A DNA stretch of 64,000 bases, from assembly GCF_007290395.2 (NCBI RefSeq), contig NZ_CP041656.2, positions 6,729,501-6,793,500 on the forward strand, given 5' to 3'. Position numbers and translations under genes: made by a program. Below the pieces are notes generated by a model. That model did not search any database and was not told the origin of the DNA. It saw only the letters and a program-made list of their open reading frames with translations. The DNA is from Bradyrhizobium cosmicum (GTDB lineage: Bacteria > Pseudomonadota > Alphaproteobacteria > Rhizobiales > Xanthobacteraceae). Of this stretch, positions 25,428 to 34,628 are shown one piece after another; position 1 is the first letter of the stretch, and the number at the start of each line of letters is the position of its first letter.

Positions 25428-25529
25428 GTGATCACTGCCCGGAAACTGGGCGATAATTAAGGCTTAACCGTGCCATTGCGGCGGCAATCGCGCGGACTGC
25501 GGCGACACACCCAGAAAAACTCAGGAAAA

Positions 25530-25778
25530 TCAGGCAGCTAGTGCCAGATCGTAGGCGTCCTGGATGTCGGCGACGATCTCGGAGGCTTCCCAAACCGCGC
25601 GCGGCTCGACCGATTGCAGCGTCACCGTCCAGTTGCCGCCCCGGCGGGTGCGGGGAACGCTGAGGATGTCGAAACGCACGTTGCGGCAGAGCGGATGGCG
25701 GGCCAGCGCATGGGCTACGCGAACGCGGATTTCGTCGAGCGACGCCGCCGTCTTGGAGTTGAGATAATCGAAGTCCAT
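25530..25778 (-). CDS. conserved hypothetical 82-aa protein
   Basis: A short soluble protein, MDFDYLNSKTAASLDEIRVRV ... with LCRNVRFDILSVPRTRRGGNWTVTLQSVEP and an acidic, helical end (IVADIQDAYDLALAA). The alternating beta pattern around FDILSV and WTVTLQSV suggests a small alpha/beta fold. No family is recognised. It is a lone gene with its own ribosome site. Confidence 0.6.
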   Translation of the reverse strand: MDFDYLNSKTAASLDEIRVRVAHALARHPLCRNVRFDILSVPRTRRGGNWTVTLQSVEPRAVWEASEIVADIQDAYDLALAA

Positions 25779-25945
25779 CGCCGGTCCCCCTCCGTCCTGA
25801 TTGACGGCCGTAAGAGGGATTCTTGGCTTGCGTTGGTTAATCTGCCGTTAAGTGAGGCCGCCTGGAGGAGCGCTCGATTAACTGTGATCGCGATGACCGG
25901 GCCACGGCCTTCTCCGCATTTTTACGGGGAGAACGAGAGCGTTCC

Positions 25946-26911
25946 CTAGCGCCCGCCCGCCTCGCGATATTCCGCCAGCGTTCGCGCAACGAGATCATCG
26001 ACAGCGAGCACTTCGGTCACGCCCGATGCTGAATGTCCGCCGCTCCAGATATCGCGCCAGCGTTTTGGCCGGCTCTCGCGTGCGGCGACATCGATGTCCT
26101 TGCCGATGTCGATCGCGCCACGCGCCGGCAGATCATCGGGATCCAGGCCGGCAGCCACGATCGACGGCTTCAGCATGCTGGTCTGCAGGCCCGTGAATGC
26201 GGTGGTCAGCAGGATGTCGTCGGCAGTGCTCTCGACCAGCATCCGCTTGTGACGCTCGTCCGCCATGCTCTCGCGCGTGGCGATGAACTTCGTGCCCATG
26301 TAAGCGAGATCGCAGCCGAGCACTTCGGCGGCGTGCAGCGCGCGGCCATCGCTGATGCCGCCCGCGAGCACGATGATTCCGTCGTAGAACGCACGCACCG
26401 CGCGGACGAAGGCAAACGGATTGAGCCAGCCGGTCTGCCCGCCGGCGCCCGCGGTGAGCAGGACCAGCCCATCGGCGCCTGCCGCCGCCGCGCGCTCGGC
26501 GTGGCGGATCGATGCGACGTCGGCCAGCACCAGCGCGCCGGCGTCGTGCAACGGCTTCAAGACCGGCGCCGGCGAGCCGACCGAGGTGATGACGATCTCC
26601 GGTCTGTGCCGCAGCAGCACGGCGAGATCCTGTTCCAGCCGCGCATTGGAGCGGTGCACGATCAGGTTCGGACAGAGCGGCGCTGGCTCGCGGCCCGATT
26701 GATCCTCGTGCTGCCGCAGCCGCATGTCGATCTCGCTGAGCCACGACTCGAGTTGTTCCGTGCTGCGGCAATTCACGGTGGGGAAGCTGCCGATCACGCC
26801 GTTGCGACAGGCAGCGACCATGAGCTCGACGCCCGACACCAGAAACATCGGCGCCGCGATCAGCGACAGACCAAGACGATCGCGGAAACGTTGCAGTCTA
26901 TCCGACGTCAC
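25946..26911 (-). CDS. nitronate monooxygenase-like FMN enzyme
   Basis: A 321-residue TIM-barrel flavoprotein of the 2-nitropropane dioxygenase/NMO family. Marks in order: LIAAPMFLVSGVELMVAACRNG, then ITSVGSP, AGADGLVLLTAGAGGQTG and VLAGGISDGRAL (phosphate-binding), then YMGTKFIAT. It oxidises alkyl nitronates or related compounds with FMN and oxygen. The start is GTG at 26911, chosen because GGAGG lies seven bases upstream; the frame open to 27019 has no such site. It is divergent from the acyl-CoA ligase gene and a paralogue of the gene at 33520-34488. Confidence 0.85.
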   Translation of the reverse strand: MTSDRLQRFRDRLGLSLIAAPMFLVSGVELMVAACRNGVIGSFPTVNCRSTEQLESWLSEIDMRLRQHEDQSGREPAPLCPNLIVHRSNARLEQDLAVLLRHRPEIVITSVGSPAPVLKPLHDAGALVLADVASIRHAERAAAAGADGLVLLTAGAGGQTGWLNPFAFVRAVRAFYDGIIVLAGGISDGRALHAAEVLGCDLAYMGTKFIATRESMADERHKRMLVESTADDILLTTAFTGLQTSMLKPSIVAAGLDPDDLPARGAIDIGKDIDVAARESRPKRWRDIWSGGHSASGVTEVLAVDDLVARTLAEYREAGGR

Positions 26912-27035
26912 GCGAACCTCCCTGTCACCCTTGCGTACTCCGCGGGCTTTGTCGTTCCATCCCGCCGTCGCTGTGCTAGCGTTGCGCGCAAACATTGGCA
27001 CGACACAAGCCGATGACAAAGCAACGAGGAAACAT

Positions 27036-28598
27036 ATGTCCGATCCGCTCCACGCATCGTCCCCGAGTTGCGCGCAGACGCTACGGGCACTGTCGCGCTA
27101 TCCCGGCCGCACCGCCTTCGCCTGGCCCGGCGGATCGCTGAGCTATCAGGGCACCATCGACCTGATCGGACGCATCCAGTGCGTCTTCATGCGGCTCGGA
27201 TTGCAGCCCGGCGCACGCGTCGCCTTCCTCACGGCGAACCGCGCCGACACCTGGTGCGCCGGCGTCGCGGCGCAATTGTCACGACTCTGCATCACCTGGC
27301 TGCATCCGTTGGGTTCGCAGGCAGACCAGCTGTTCCAGCTGGAGGATTCCGAGGCCGAAGTTCTGGTGGTCGATGCGGCCGCCTTCCGCGATCGCGGCGG
27401 GGAGCTCGCCACGCAGGCGGGCCGGCTCAAGGCCGTCTTCACCATGGGACCGGCCGGCTATGGCGTCGACCTGTTGCAGGCCATCGAGGTCGGAGGCCAT
27501 GCCAGCGCGCAGTGCTTCGCCGGTCCCGACGATCTCTCCACGCTGAACTACACCGGCGGCACGACCGGCAAATCCAAGGGCGCGCTGCGTTATCACCGCG
27601 AAAATGCCGGAGCCGCCGCCGCGATCCTCGCCGACTTCGAAATCCCGGACGCCGCGCGCTATCTCACGGTCGCGCCGATCAGCCACGTCGCCGGCACGAA
27701 GGTGCTGCCGACCCTGATGCGCGGCGGCACCGTCCACATGCTGAAGGGGTTCGATCCCGAGGCCGTACTGACGACGATCGCACGCGAGCGCATCAACTTC
27801 ACGCTGTTCGTGCCGACCATGATCTATGTGCTGCTCGATCACCCCGCGTTGAGCAAGACTGATTTCTCCTCGCTCGAACTGGTGCTCTACGGCGCCTCCG
27901 CGATGTCGCCGAGCCGGCTGGTCGAGGGCATCGAGCGGATCGGGCCGGTGTTCTCACAGCTCTACGGCCAGACCGAATGCTATCCGGTCTCGGTGCTGCG
28001 CAAGGCGGACCACGATCCCAGGACGCCGGAGCTGTTCCTGTCCTGCGGCTTCCCGATCGCGGCCTGCGAAGTCCGGATCCTCGACGACAACGACGAGGAG
28101 GTGAAGACGGGCGAAGCCGGCGAGATCTGCGTGCGCGCCCCGCATGTGATGGCGGAATACTGGAAGCGGCCGGAGATCACCGCGGAGACGTTGAAGAACG
28201 GCTGGGTCCACACCGGCGACATCGCGCGCCGGGACGAGCGCGGTTACATGTTCATCCTCGACCGCAAGAAGGACATGATCGTCACCGGCGGCTTCAACAT
28301 CTTCCCGCGCGAGATCGAGGACGTGCTGTCGCAACACGCGGATGTCGCGATGGTCGCGGTCGTCGGCATCCCCGACGAGAAATGGGGCGAGGCTGTCACC
28401 GCCATCGTCGTGCCGCGCGAGGGCACAAGGCCCGATGCGGACGAGCTGATCAACCTCGTGAAGACCCGAAAAGGCTCTGCGCATGCGCCCAAGCAGATCC
28501 AGTTCGTCAAGCAACTTCCGATGACCGGCGTCGGCAAGGTCGACAAGAAGGTTTTGCGCGCGGGTTTCTGGAGCGGGCGGGACCGGATGGTGGGGTAA
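27036..28598 (+). CDS. AMP-dependent acyl-CoA synthetase/ligase
   Basis: A 520-residue adenylate-forming enzyme activating a carboxylic acid to its CoA ester. The P-loop-like motif is YTGGTTGKSKGAL, followed by YGQTE (A5), GWVHTGDIARRDERGYMFILDRKKD (A7-A8 hinge) and a C-terminal KVDKK with the catalytic Lys. It resembles medium-chain or aromatic acid ligases more than FadD at 43235-44920. The start at 27036 (MSDPLHASS) has a GAGGA site; the frame open to 26724 covers the divergent gene's start. The neighbouring NMO and thioesterase genes suggest catabolism of an unknown acid. Confidence 0.88.
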   Translation: MSDPLHASSPSCAQTLRALSRYPGRTAFAWPGGSLSYQGTIDLIGRIQCVFMRLGLQPGARVAFLTANRADTWCAGVAAQLSRLCITWLHPLGSQADQLFQLEDSEAEVLVVDAAAFRDRGGELATQAGRLKAVFTMGPAGYGVDLLQAIEVGGHASAQCFAGPDDLSTLNYTGGTTGKSKGALRYHRENAGAAAAILADFEIPDAARYLTVAPISHVAGTKVLPTLMRGGTVHMLKGFDPEAVLTTIARERINFTLFVPTMIYVLLDHPALSKTDFSSLELVLYGASAMSPSRLVEGIERIGPVFSQLYGQTECYPVSVLRKADHDPRTPELFLSCGFPIAACEVRILDDNDEEVKTGEAGEICVRAPHVMAEYWKRPEITAETLKNGWVHTGDIARRDERGYMFILDRKKDMIVTGGFNIFPREIEDVLSQHADVAMVAVVGIPDEKWGEAVTAIVVPREGTRPDADELINLVKTRKGSAHAPKQIQFVKQLPMTGVGKVDKKVLRAGFWSGRDRMVG

Positions 28599-28736
28599 CT
28601 CCCGGGATTTTACGGGTGCCGTTGTGGCCTCGGCGCCACAACGCGCCACAGAGTGCGCGCGGGCACTGCTCGCACAATTGCCGGCGAATCGAGGAATCAA
28701 CTAGAGCGATATCGGGGCTGGGAAGCGGAGAGTGAG

Positions 28737-28835
28737 ATGAGAGTCGCTTCCCTGGAAAGTGCAGTGGCCGCGGTCACGTTGATCACGGCGATCATTGTCG
28801 TGTTGTGGGAGATCAAGATCTTCTACGGCATCTGA
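28737..28835 (+). CDS. 32-aa single-helix membrane peptide
   Basis: A tiny open frame with an ATG at 28737 after a GGAG-containing leader. It encodes one hydrophobic helix (SAVAAVTLITAIIVVLWEI) with a charged N-terminus and IKIFYGI end. The helix and ribosome site make it a credible small protein, in a gap between the acyl-CoA ligase and the kinase operon. No homologue is known to me. Confidence 0.5.
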   Translation: MRVASLESAVAAVTLITAIIVVLWEIKIFYGI

Positions 28836-28962
28836 ACAGGCAGGATGCCTGCATCGAACAAGAGACCTCCAGGCAAGAAGAGGCTCGCGACCAAGCATCC
28901 CTTCCGCGGCGGCGGAAGCCTGCCTTTCAAGTGGGGTCGCGGATGCTTTCCGCGCTGGCCTT

Positions 28963-31017
28963 TCAGCCAAGCATCTGATCGAGGCGATCGCGAAGCTGAT
29001 CCTGGTGATAGGGCTTGGCCAGCCTCGGCAGATCGAGTTGAGACCCCTCGGGCAGCTCGGCATATCCGGTGGCCAGCAGAATCGGCAGTGACGGTCGCAA
29101 CTGACGCGAGGCGGCCGCGAGTTCGAGGCCGGTCATGCCGGGCATGACGTGGTCTGTCACCATGAGATCGATCGGCTGCTCGCTTCGAATGATATCGAGG
29201 GCGTGACGCGCCGAGTTGACGCCGATGACGCGATGACCAAGATCCTCGAGCATTTCCGTGGTCGACATCGCGATCAGCGGATCGTCGTCGACGAACAGGA
29301 TGACGGCGGATCGACCGGCCTGTTGCTGCACCGGCATCGGCACCTCCGCTTTCGGAAGCTGGGTGGCGACCGGGAGGATCAAGGTCGCCGTAGTGCCAAC
29401 TCCGACCTCACTGGAGAGCTGAAGGGCACCGCCGAGTTGCACGGCAAGACCATGCACCATCGAGAGGCCCAGTCCGGTTCCTTTGCCAAGGGGCTTGGAG
29501 GAAAAGAACGGCTCCACGGCCCGCTTCAACGTCTCCGACGACATGCCTGCGCCATTGTCGATCACGGATAGCGCCAGATAACGTCCAGGCGGCAGCCGCG
29601 CCTCTTCGTCCGCCTGATTGTCTCGAATACGGATTTCGATCGAACCTCCGTCGGGCATCGCGTCGCGCGCATTGATGGCGAGGTTCAGGATCGCGAGTTC
29701 AAGCTGGTTGGAATCGACTCGTGCCGGTGGCACGCGATCGGGAACGTCCAGACGCAGCTCGACCCGGGGACCGAGCGAGCGCTCGAGCAGGTCGCTCATC
29801 CCCCTGATCAACGTGCCGAGATCGACCGCTTCGGCCCGCAGATCCTGCTGGCGGGCGAACGCCAGCAGGCGTTGCGTCAACGAGGCGCCTCGTTCAGCGC
29901 CCTGCAACGCGCCGTCGATCAGCCGGCGCAGGCGCGGGTCGTCCGGAATACGTTTGCGCAACAGATCGAGATTGCCCATGACGGCCATCAACAGATTGTT
30001 GAAGTCGTGCGCAACGCCGCCGGTCAACTGGCCGATTGTCTCCATTTTCTGGGCCTGCCGCAATTGATCCTGGGCTTTTTCGCGCGCGGCAACCTCATTC
30101 ATCAGATCCGCGGTCCGTTGCTCGACGCGCTGCTCGAGCGTGGCCGTGAGCTCGGCCAGCGCAGTCCGCTCTGCAGCAAGCTGGGCCAGCAGGTTTTCAC
30201 GCTCGATCTCGGCGACCTTGCGCGCGGTGATGTCGGAGCACACCCCGACCAGGGATTGCACGCTGCCGTCTGGCCGAAAAACCGGCCGGGCCCTGATATC
30301 GACCCAGTGCTGGGAGCCGTCAGGCCAGATGTTTCGATATTCGATGCTGTAATCGCTACCGCTGGCGACGGCGCGGTCGAACACGGCCTGCCGTCTGGCG
30401 CGATCGTCCGGGTGCACTGAATCGACCAAATCCTGGTAGGAGAACTCCTGTTCGGATCGGCGCCCGAAGAAGAGCTTGCAGGTGTTCGAAGCTTCGAGCA
30501 TCAACGACGGGAGTTGCAGCTCCAGCGCGCCGAGCTGACCCGCGCTCAATGCCGTTTGCAGCAGGCCTTCGCTCTCGGTGAGGGTCTCCAGGATCGCGCG
30601 TGATTGGTACTGGCGGCGGCGCCCTCTGAGGGCAGATCCCACCACGCTCACCAGCGTGGTGGGGTGAAATGGACGCTCGATGAAGGTGACGTTGCCCAGC
30701 GCGAGACCGAGCCGCATGGCGTCGGGATTCCGCTCCGGCCCGCCGCCCTGGCGTGTCAGCAGCACGATCGGAAAGTCCGACCATGAGGGCTGTTCGTTCA
30801 GCCACCTGACCAGACCGCGCAAGTCGGCGGTCTTCACGGCTTCGTTGGCGATGATGGCGAGCCCCGCGCCGGCTGCCATCTCGCGCACGAGCGCATCGAG
30901 GTCGGTGCAGATGTCGGCGACGAACCCTGCTTCACGGATCAGGCTCGCGGCGACATTTGCGTCGCGGCCCGTCGGAGCAAGCACAACGGCACGTTCGGAC
31001 GTATCACCCGGCCTCAC
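28963..31017 (-). CDS. hybrid histidine kinase (pseudo-REC / PAS / HisKA / HATPase / REC)
   Basis: A 684-residue cytoplasmic kinase. The N-terminal 130 residues look like a receiver but lack a clear phospho-acceptor (LAIIANEAV where D would be). A PAS/PAC domain (about 150-270; WPDGSQHWVDIRARPV) is followed by a coiled coil, HisKA with H337 in GGVAHDFNNLL, HATPase (NLAINARDAM, VIDNGAGM, GTGLGLSMVHG), and a C-terminal receiver with D622 in MVTDHVMPG and K near LAKPYHQ. There is no membrane segment. Its ATG overlaps the stop of the KaiC-like gene (ATGA), so the two are co-expressed. Confidence 0.9.
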   Translation of the reverse strand: MRPGDTSERAVVLAPTGRDANVAASLIREAGFVADICTDLDALVREMAAGAGLAIIANEAVKTADLRGLVRWLNEQPSWSDFPIVLLTRQGGGPERNPDAMRLGLALGNVTFIERPFHPTTLVSVVGSALRGRRRQYQSRAILETLTESEGLLQTALSAGQLGALELQLPSLMLEASNTCKLFFGRRSEQEFSYQDLVDSVHPDDRARRQAVFDRAVASGSDYSIEYRNIWPDGSQHWVDIRARPVFRPDGSVQSLVGVCSDITARKVAEIERENLLAQLAAERTALAELTATLEQRVEQRTADLMNEVAAREKAQDQLRQAQKMETIGQLTGGVAHDFNNLLMAVMGNLDLLRKRIPDDPRLRRLIDGALQGAERGASLTQRLLAFARQQDLRAEAVDLGTLIRGMSDLLERSLGPRVELRLDVPDRVPPARVDSNQLELAILNLAINARDAMPDGGSIEIRIRDNQADEEARLPPGRYLALSVIDNGAGMSSETLKRAVEPFFSSKPLGKGTGLGLSMVHGLAVQLGGALQLSSEVGVGTTATLILPVATQLPKAEVPMPVQQQAGRSAVILFVDDDPLIAMSTTEMLEDLGHRVIGVNSARHALDIIRSEQPIDLMVTDHVMPGMTGLELAAASRQLRPSLPILLATGYAELPEGSQLDLPRLAKPYHQDQLRDRLDQMLG

Positions 31018-32513
31018 GCACCGGGCTCCCGCAGCAGAGGCCTGGTGTCGCCCATGTAGACAGGCACGCCGCGCAACACGCCCTGGAATTCCTCCAGCGG
31101 CTCACCTATGGCCAGACCGCGGCTGCTGATACGGAACTCGCGAATGGTCGATTCATGCTGGCCCATCCGCTTCTTGATCACGGATATCGCACGCCGCACG
31201 CTGCCGAGCGCTTCGAAATAGCGCAGCAGGATGACCGTATCGGCGAGATAGGTGACGTCGACCGGTGCCCTCATATCACCGACGAGGCCGTGCTGGGCCA
31301 CCGTCATGAATGTCGCGGCACCGCGGCGATTGAGGTACTGCAACAGCTCGTGCATGTGGAGGATGAGCGAGTTTTCCTCGGGCATGGCCGCCTGGTAGCC
31401 ATTGAGACTGTCGATCACGACGGCCTTGATCCCCTCCTCGTCCACCCGCTTGCGGACCATATGAGCGAATTCCCCGGGGGAGAGTTCGGCCGCATCAACT
31501 TGTTCGATCGCGAGACTGCCGCTCCGGCGCAGCGCGTCGAGATCGATTCCAATGCCCTTCATGCGCGAGAACAGCAGACCAAGCTCCTCGTCGAACACGA
31601 ACAGCGCCGCTTTCTCTCCCCGCGCCACCGCCGCGACGGCAAACACGATCGCGATGAGGGACTTGCCGGTACCGGAGGGGCCGAGAACGAGCGTGCTCGA
31701 ACCCGATTCCACACCACCTCCTAGCAACTGGTCGAAGCCTGCAATGCCGCTGGAAAACGTACTGCGCTGCAGGTCGGCGCGGTGCTCGGAAGCGACCAGC
31801 CTTGGAAACACGTTCAGGCCGCCGGTGGTGATGGTGGCATCGTGATAGCCGCCGCGAAACCTGGTGCCGCGATACTTGATGACGCGCACGCGGCGACGCT
31901 CCGCGCCATAGTCCGGAGCGAGCTCTTCGAGGCGCAGAACCGCATGCGCGACGCTGTGGACGGTCTTGTCGGCGACATCGGCCGTGAGATCGTCGAGCAG
32001 CATCACCGTGGTGTTGAACCTCGAGAAAAAGTGCTTGATGGCAAGGATCTGGCGGCGATACCGCAGCGAACTCTGGGCCAGAAGCCGGATTTCGGACAGA
32101 CTGTCGAGCACGACGCGGTGCGGCTTGATCCGATCGACTGCCTCGAAAATCTGCTTGGTCGTCTCGCCGAGCTCGAGATCGGAGGAGTAGAGAAGGCTCT
32201 GCTGCTGTTCGGAATCGAGCAGGCTCTCAGGGGGCAACAGTTCGAAGACAGTTATTCCGTCGTCCAGCGTCCAGCCGTGCGAAGCCGCACCATCTCGCAA
32301 CTCGCGCTCGGTCTCAGACAAGGTGATGTACAGGCATCGCTCGCCGGCCTTGGTGCCTTCGCGCAGGAATTGCAGCGCCACCGTCGTCTTGCCGGTGCCG
32401 GGCGCGCCTTCCACCAGGAAGACATGCCCGCGCGACAATCCACCGGACAGGATGTTGTCCAAGCCCCAAACACCGGTCTGGGCCCTTCCCGAAAATTCCT
32501 TAATCGAAGCCAT
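31014..32513 (-). CDS. KaiC-like double RecA/ATPase-domain protein
   Basis: A 499-residue tandem RecA-fold protein. Domain I: Walker A GAPGTGKTT (36-44), Walker B VVLDSLSE. Domain II: Walker A GPSGTGKS (278-285), catalytic DEE at 308-310, Walker B VVIDSLNG, and RAISVIKKRMGQHESTIREF, as in KaiC. Where cyanobacterial KaiC has EE in CI, this protein has LSETE; where it has the S431/T432 phosphosites, by-eye alignment gives T421/Y422. Thus ATPase and kinase properties probably differ from the clock protein. A ribosome site GAGGG precedes the ATG at 32513. No kaiA or kaiB is in the window. Known relatives in Rhodopseudomonas act in timing or stress responses. Confidence 0.88.
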   Translation of the reverse strand: MASIKEFSGRAQTGVWGLDNILSGGLSRGHVFLVEGAPGTGKTTVALQFLREGTKAGERCLYITLSETERELRDGAASHGWTLDDGITVFELLPPESLLDSEQQQSLLYSSDLELGETTKQIFEAVDRIKPHRVVLDSLSEIRLLAQSSLRYRRQILAIKHFFSRFNTTVMLLDDLTADVADKTVHSVAHAVLRLEELAPDYGAERRRVRVIKYRGTRFRGGYHDATITTGGLNVFPRLVASEHRADLQRSTFSSGIAGFDQLLGGGVESGSSTLVLGPSGTGKSLIAIVFAVAAVARGEKAALFVFDEELGLLFSRMKGIGIDLDALRRSGSLAIEQVDAAELSPGEFAHMVRKRVDEEGIKAVVIDSLNGYQAAMPEENSLILHMHELLQYLNRRGAATFMTVAQHGLVGDMRAPVDVTYLADTVILLRYFEALGSVRRAISVIKKRMGQHESTIREFRISSRGLAIGEPLEEFQGVLRGVPVYMGDTRPLLREPGA

Positions 32514-32535
32514 ATTTTCCCTCTAGGGGGAATAA

Positions 32536-32560
32536 AACCGGGAAGGGAACAATCGGTTCC
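32536..32560 (-). promoter_or_regulatory. candidate EcfG-type promoter of the KaiC-like/kinase operon
   Basis: On the minus strand GGAAC (32560-32556) is followed after 16 bases by GGTT (32539-32536), one mismatch from GGAAC-N16-CGTT, and 22 bases before the ATG. The same place contains the dyad GGAAC-N5-GTTCC, which could instead be an operator. Confidence 0.5.
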
Positions 32561-32678
32561 GGGCGGAGCCGTCACGATCCATGCAGGGCGGACAGAGGGC
32601 CATTTCCGAATGGCGGCCCGGCGATGTGGAACCGATCCAGCACCGCGCCGGCGAAGACGGCTGCCGACAGGAATGGCG

Positions 32679-33452
32679 CTATCGCTTCTCGATGACGAGG
32701 CTCTGCACTGCGCGGCCAAAGTAGCCCTGCCGATCCGCCAGCCGCGACATCGCGAGGCCCGCCCCGTCGGCGCCAATCCAGGATTCGCCGTCGAGCAGGA
32801 TCCACTCGCCGATCGGCTGGCGTGAAAAGTTCACGGTGAGGTCGGCGTTGATGTAGGTCCAGGCGTGGAAGTCGAGCGTCGAAGCCGTGCCGTTGGAGAA
32901 ATCGGCGGCGACCACGGCGCGCATCGCCTGCGAGAGCGCTTCGCCCTCGATCAGCGGGTGATCGACGCGAAACCAGATCGCGCCGGCACCGGCCTTGCCG
33001 AAGCGACCGCGCGCGGCGCGCATCGAAACCGATCGCACGAACGGACTGGTGGCGGCATGACCGTCCTCGACGAGCGAGTCCTCCGGCGAGGGCAGCGTCA
33101 CCGGCAACTCCGCGACGTCGTCGGGCAGACTCAAGGTCTGGCGCTTGATCTTCAGCACGGTGGCACCGACCACCTGCACGCCGTCGGCGAGCAGCTTGAT
33201 TTCACAGAGCTGAATCTTGCGGCCCTCGCGCAGGACCTTGGTCTCGATCGTGAGTGGCGCCACCGGGACCGGGCGCATCAGGTCGATAGTAACGCGCGCA
33301 ATGTTCATCGGCGCCGGAGTCGGAATGCGCTCGGCCGCCCAGGTCACCAGCGAGGCAGGCGCCGATCCGTGCTGCATGCGCCGGTCCCAGGGACCGGCGG
33401 CATCAGGGCTGGTGAGGACGTTGTTGCCGTCGACACGGTAGATGGCGGTCAT
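32679..33452 (-). CDS. double-hotdog acyl-CoA thioesterase-like protein
   Basis: A 257-residue protein of the TesB-like/4HBT_3 group: two hotdog halves with strands such as ARVTIDLMRPVPVAPLTIETKVLREGRKIQLCEIKLL in the first and TLDFHAWTYINADLTVNFSRQPIGEWILLDGESW in the second; the latter PxGEWxxLxxxS stretch is characteristic. It would hydrolyse acyl-CoA. The start at 33452 gives the normal N-terminus; the frame open to 33536 reads back over a palindrome. It lies after a nitronate monooxygenase gene on the same strand. Confidence 0.78.
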   Translation of the reverse strand: MTAIYRVDGNNVLTSPDAAGPWDRRMQHGSAPASLVTWAAERIPTPAPMNIARVTIDLMRPVPVAPLTIETKVLREGRKIQLCEIKLLADGVQVVGATVLKIKRQTLSLPDDVAELPVTLPSPEDSLVEDGHAATSPFVRSVSMRAARGRFGKAGAGAIWFRVDHPLIEGEALSQAMRAVVAADFSNGTASTLDFHAWTYINADLTVNFSRQPIGEWILLDGESWIGADGAGLAMSRLADRQGYFGRAVQSLVIEKR

Positions 33453-33480
33453 GTTTTGCTCGGTCTCCCGGCTGGCGTTC

Positions 33481-33511
33481 CCCCGGACGCAGCTCAGCAG
33501 CGCGTCCGGGA
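33481..33511. repeat. intergenic palindrome
   Basis: CCCGGACGC (33482-33490) pairs with GCGTCCGGG (33502-33510) around an 11-base loop, directly after the nitronate monooxygenase stop. There is no U-run, so it is a repeat or mRNA 3'-end hairpin rather than a classical terminator. Confidence 0.6.
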
Positions 33512-33519
33512 CACCTAGA

Positions 33520-34488
33520 CTACAACGGCGGATCAATCGCCTCGTCGTATTCCTTCTTGAAGCGCGCGATCAACTCTGCGGCCGGCACGACGCCGTCGAT
33601 GCTGCCGATGCCCTGGCCGCTGCCCCAGATCTCCTTCCAGGCCTTCGGCTTTGCGCGCTCGCCGGAGGCGTCGGTGCCGAAGTTCATCTTGGAAGGATCC
33701 GAGGTCGGGAGGTTCTCGGGGTCCATGCCGGCGGCGAGGATCGAGGGCTTCAAATAGTTGCCGTGTACGCCGGTGAAGAGGTTGGAGTAGACGATGTCGT
33801 CGGCCGTCGAGCCTGCAATCATCTCCTTGTACTTCTCGACCGCGTTCGCCTCCTTGGTGGCGATGAAGGCCGAGCCGATATAGGCGAAGTCGGCGCCAAG
33901 AACGCGCGCGGCGCGGATCGCCCTGCCGTTGCCGATGGCGCCGGACAGCGCGATCGGACCGTCGAACCACTTTCGTGTTTCAGCAACGAAAGCCAGCGGC
34001 GAGATGGTGCCGGCATGGCCGCCGGCGCCGGCCGCGACCAGGATCAGGCCGTCGGCGCCCTTCTCGATCGCCTTGTGCGCGAACTTCTGGTTGATCACGT
34101 CGTGGAAGACGATACCGCCCCAGCCATGCACCGCTTGGTTCAGCTCTTCGCGTGCGCCGAGCGAGGAGATGACCATCGGCACCTTGTACTTGGCGCAGAG
34201 CTGCATGTCGTGATCGAGCCGGTTGTTCGACTTGTGCACGATCTGGTTGACCGCGAACGGCGCCGACGGCTTGTCGGGATGGGCACGGTCGTAGGCCGCA
34301 AGCTCCTCGGTGATCCGCGCCAGCCACTCGTCGAGCAGCTCCGGCGGCCGCGCGTTCAGCGACGGGAACGAGCCGACCACACCCGCCTTGCACTGCGCGA
34401 TCACCAGATCGGGCACCGAGATGATGAAGAGCGGCGAGCCGATCACCGGGATCGACAGGCGCCCCTTGAACAAGGCAGGCATGGACAT
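33520..34488 (-). CDS. nitronate monooxygenase (2-nitropropane dioxygenase family)
   Basis: A 322-residue FMN TIM-barrel enzyme. N-terminal IPVIGSPLFIISVPDLVIAQCKAGVVGSFPS, then NQIVHKSNNRLDHD, ADGLILVAAGAGGHAG with the catalytic His region, IALSGAIGNGRAI, and YIGSAFIATKEA are in family order. It oxidises nitronates to carbonyl compounds and nitrite. It is a clear paralogue of the protein encoded at 25946-26911 (shared GSFP, AGAGG, FIAT and SxxADDI segments), and closer to the typical proteobacterial NMO. It is alone between palindromes at 33481-33511 and 34629-34665. Confidence 0.9.
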   Translation of the reverse strand: MSMPALFKGRLSIPVIGSPLFIISVPDLVIAQCKAGVVGSFPSLNARPPELLDEWLARITEELAAYDRAHPDKPSAPFAVNQIVHKSNNRLDHDMQLCAKYKVPMVISSLGAREELNQAVHGWGGIVFHDVINQKFAHKAIEKGADGLILVAAGAGGHAGTISPLAFVAETRKWFDGPIALSGAIGNGRAIRAARVLGADFAYIGSAFIATKEANAVEKYKEMIAGSTADDIVYSNLFTGVHGNYLKPSILAAGMDPENLPTSDPSKMNFGTDASGERAKPKAWKEIWGSGQGIGSIDGVVPAAELIARFKKEYDEAIDPPL

Positions 34489-34628
34489 AGCGGAGCGATC
34501 CTCTATTGGCGGTCAAATGGAAGTTGGGAGCCATACCAACAAGGCAATCTTTCCACTGTCAAGTATTGCGTTATGACGCCGTGGCAGAAGCCGTGACCGC
34601 AATTCCAAGGCGCGGAATACCTCTCCCG

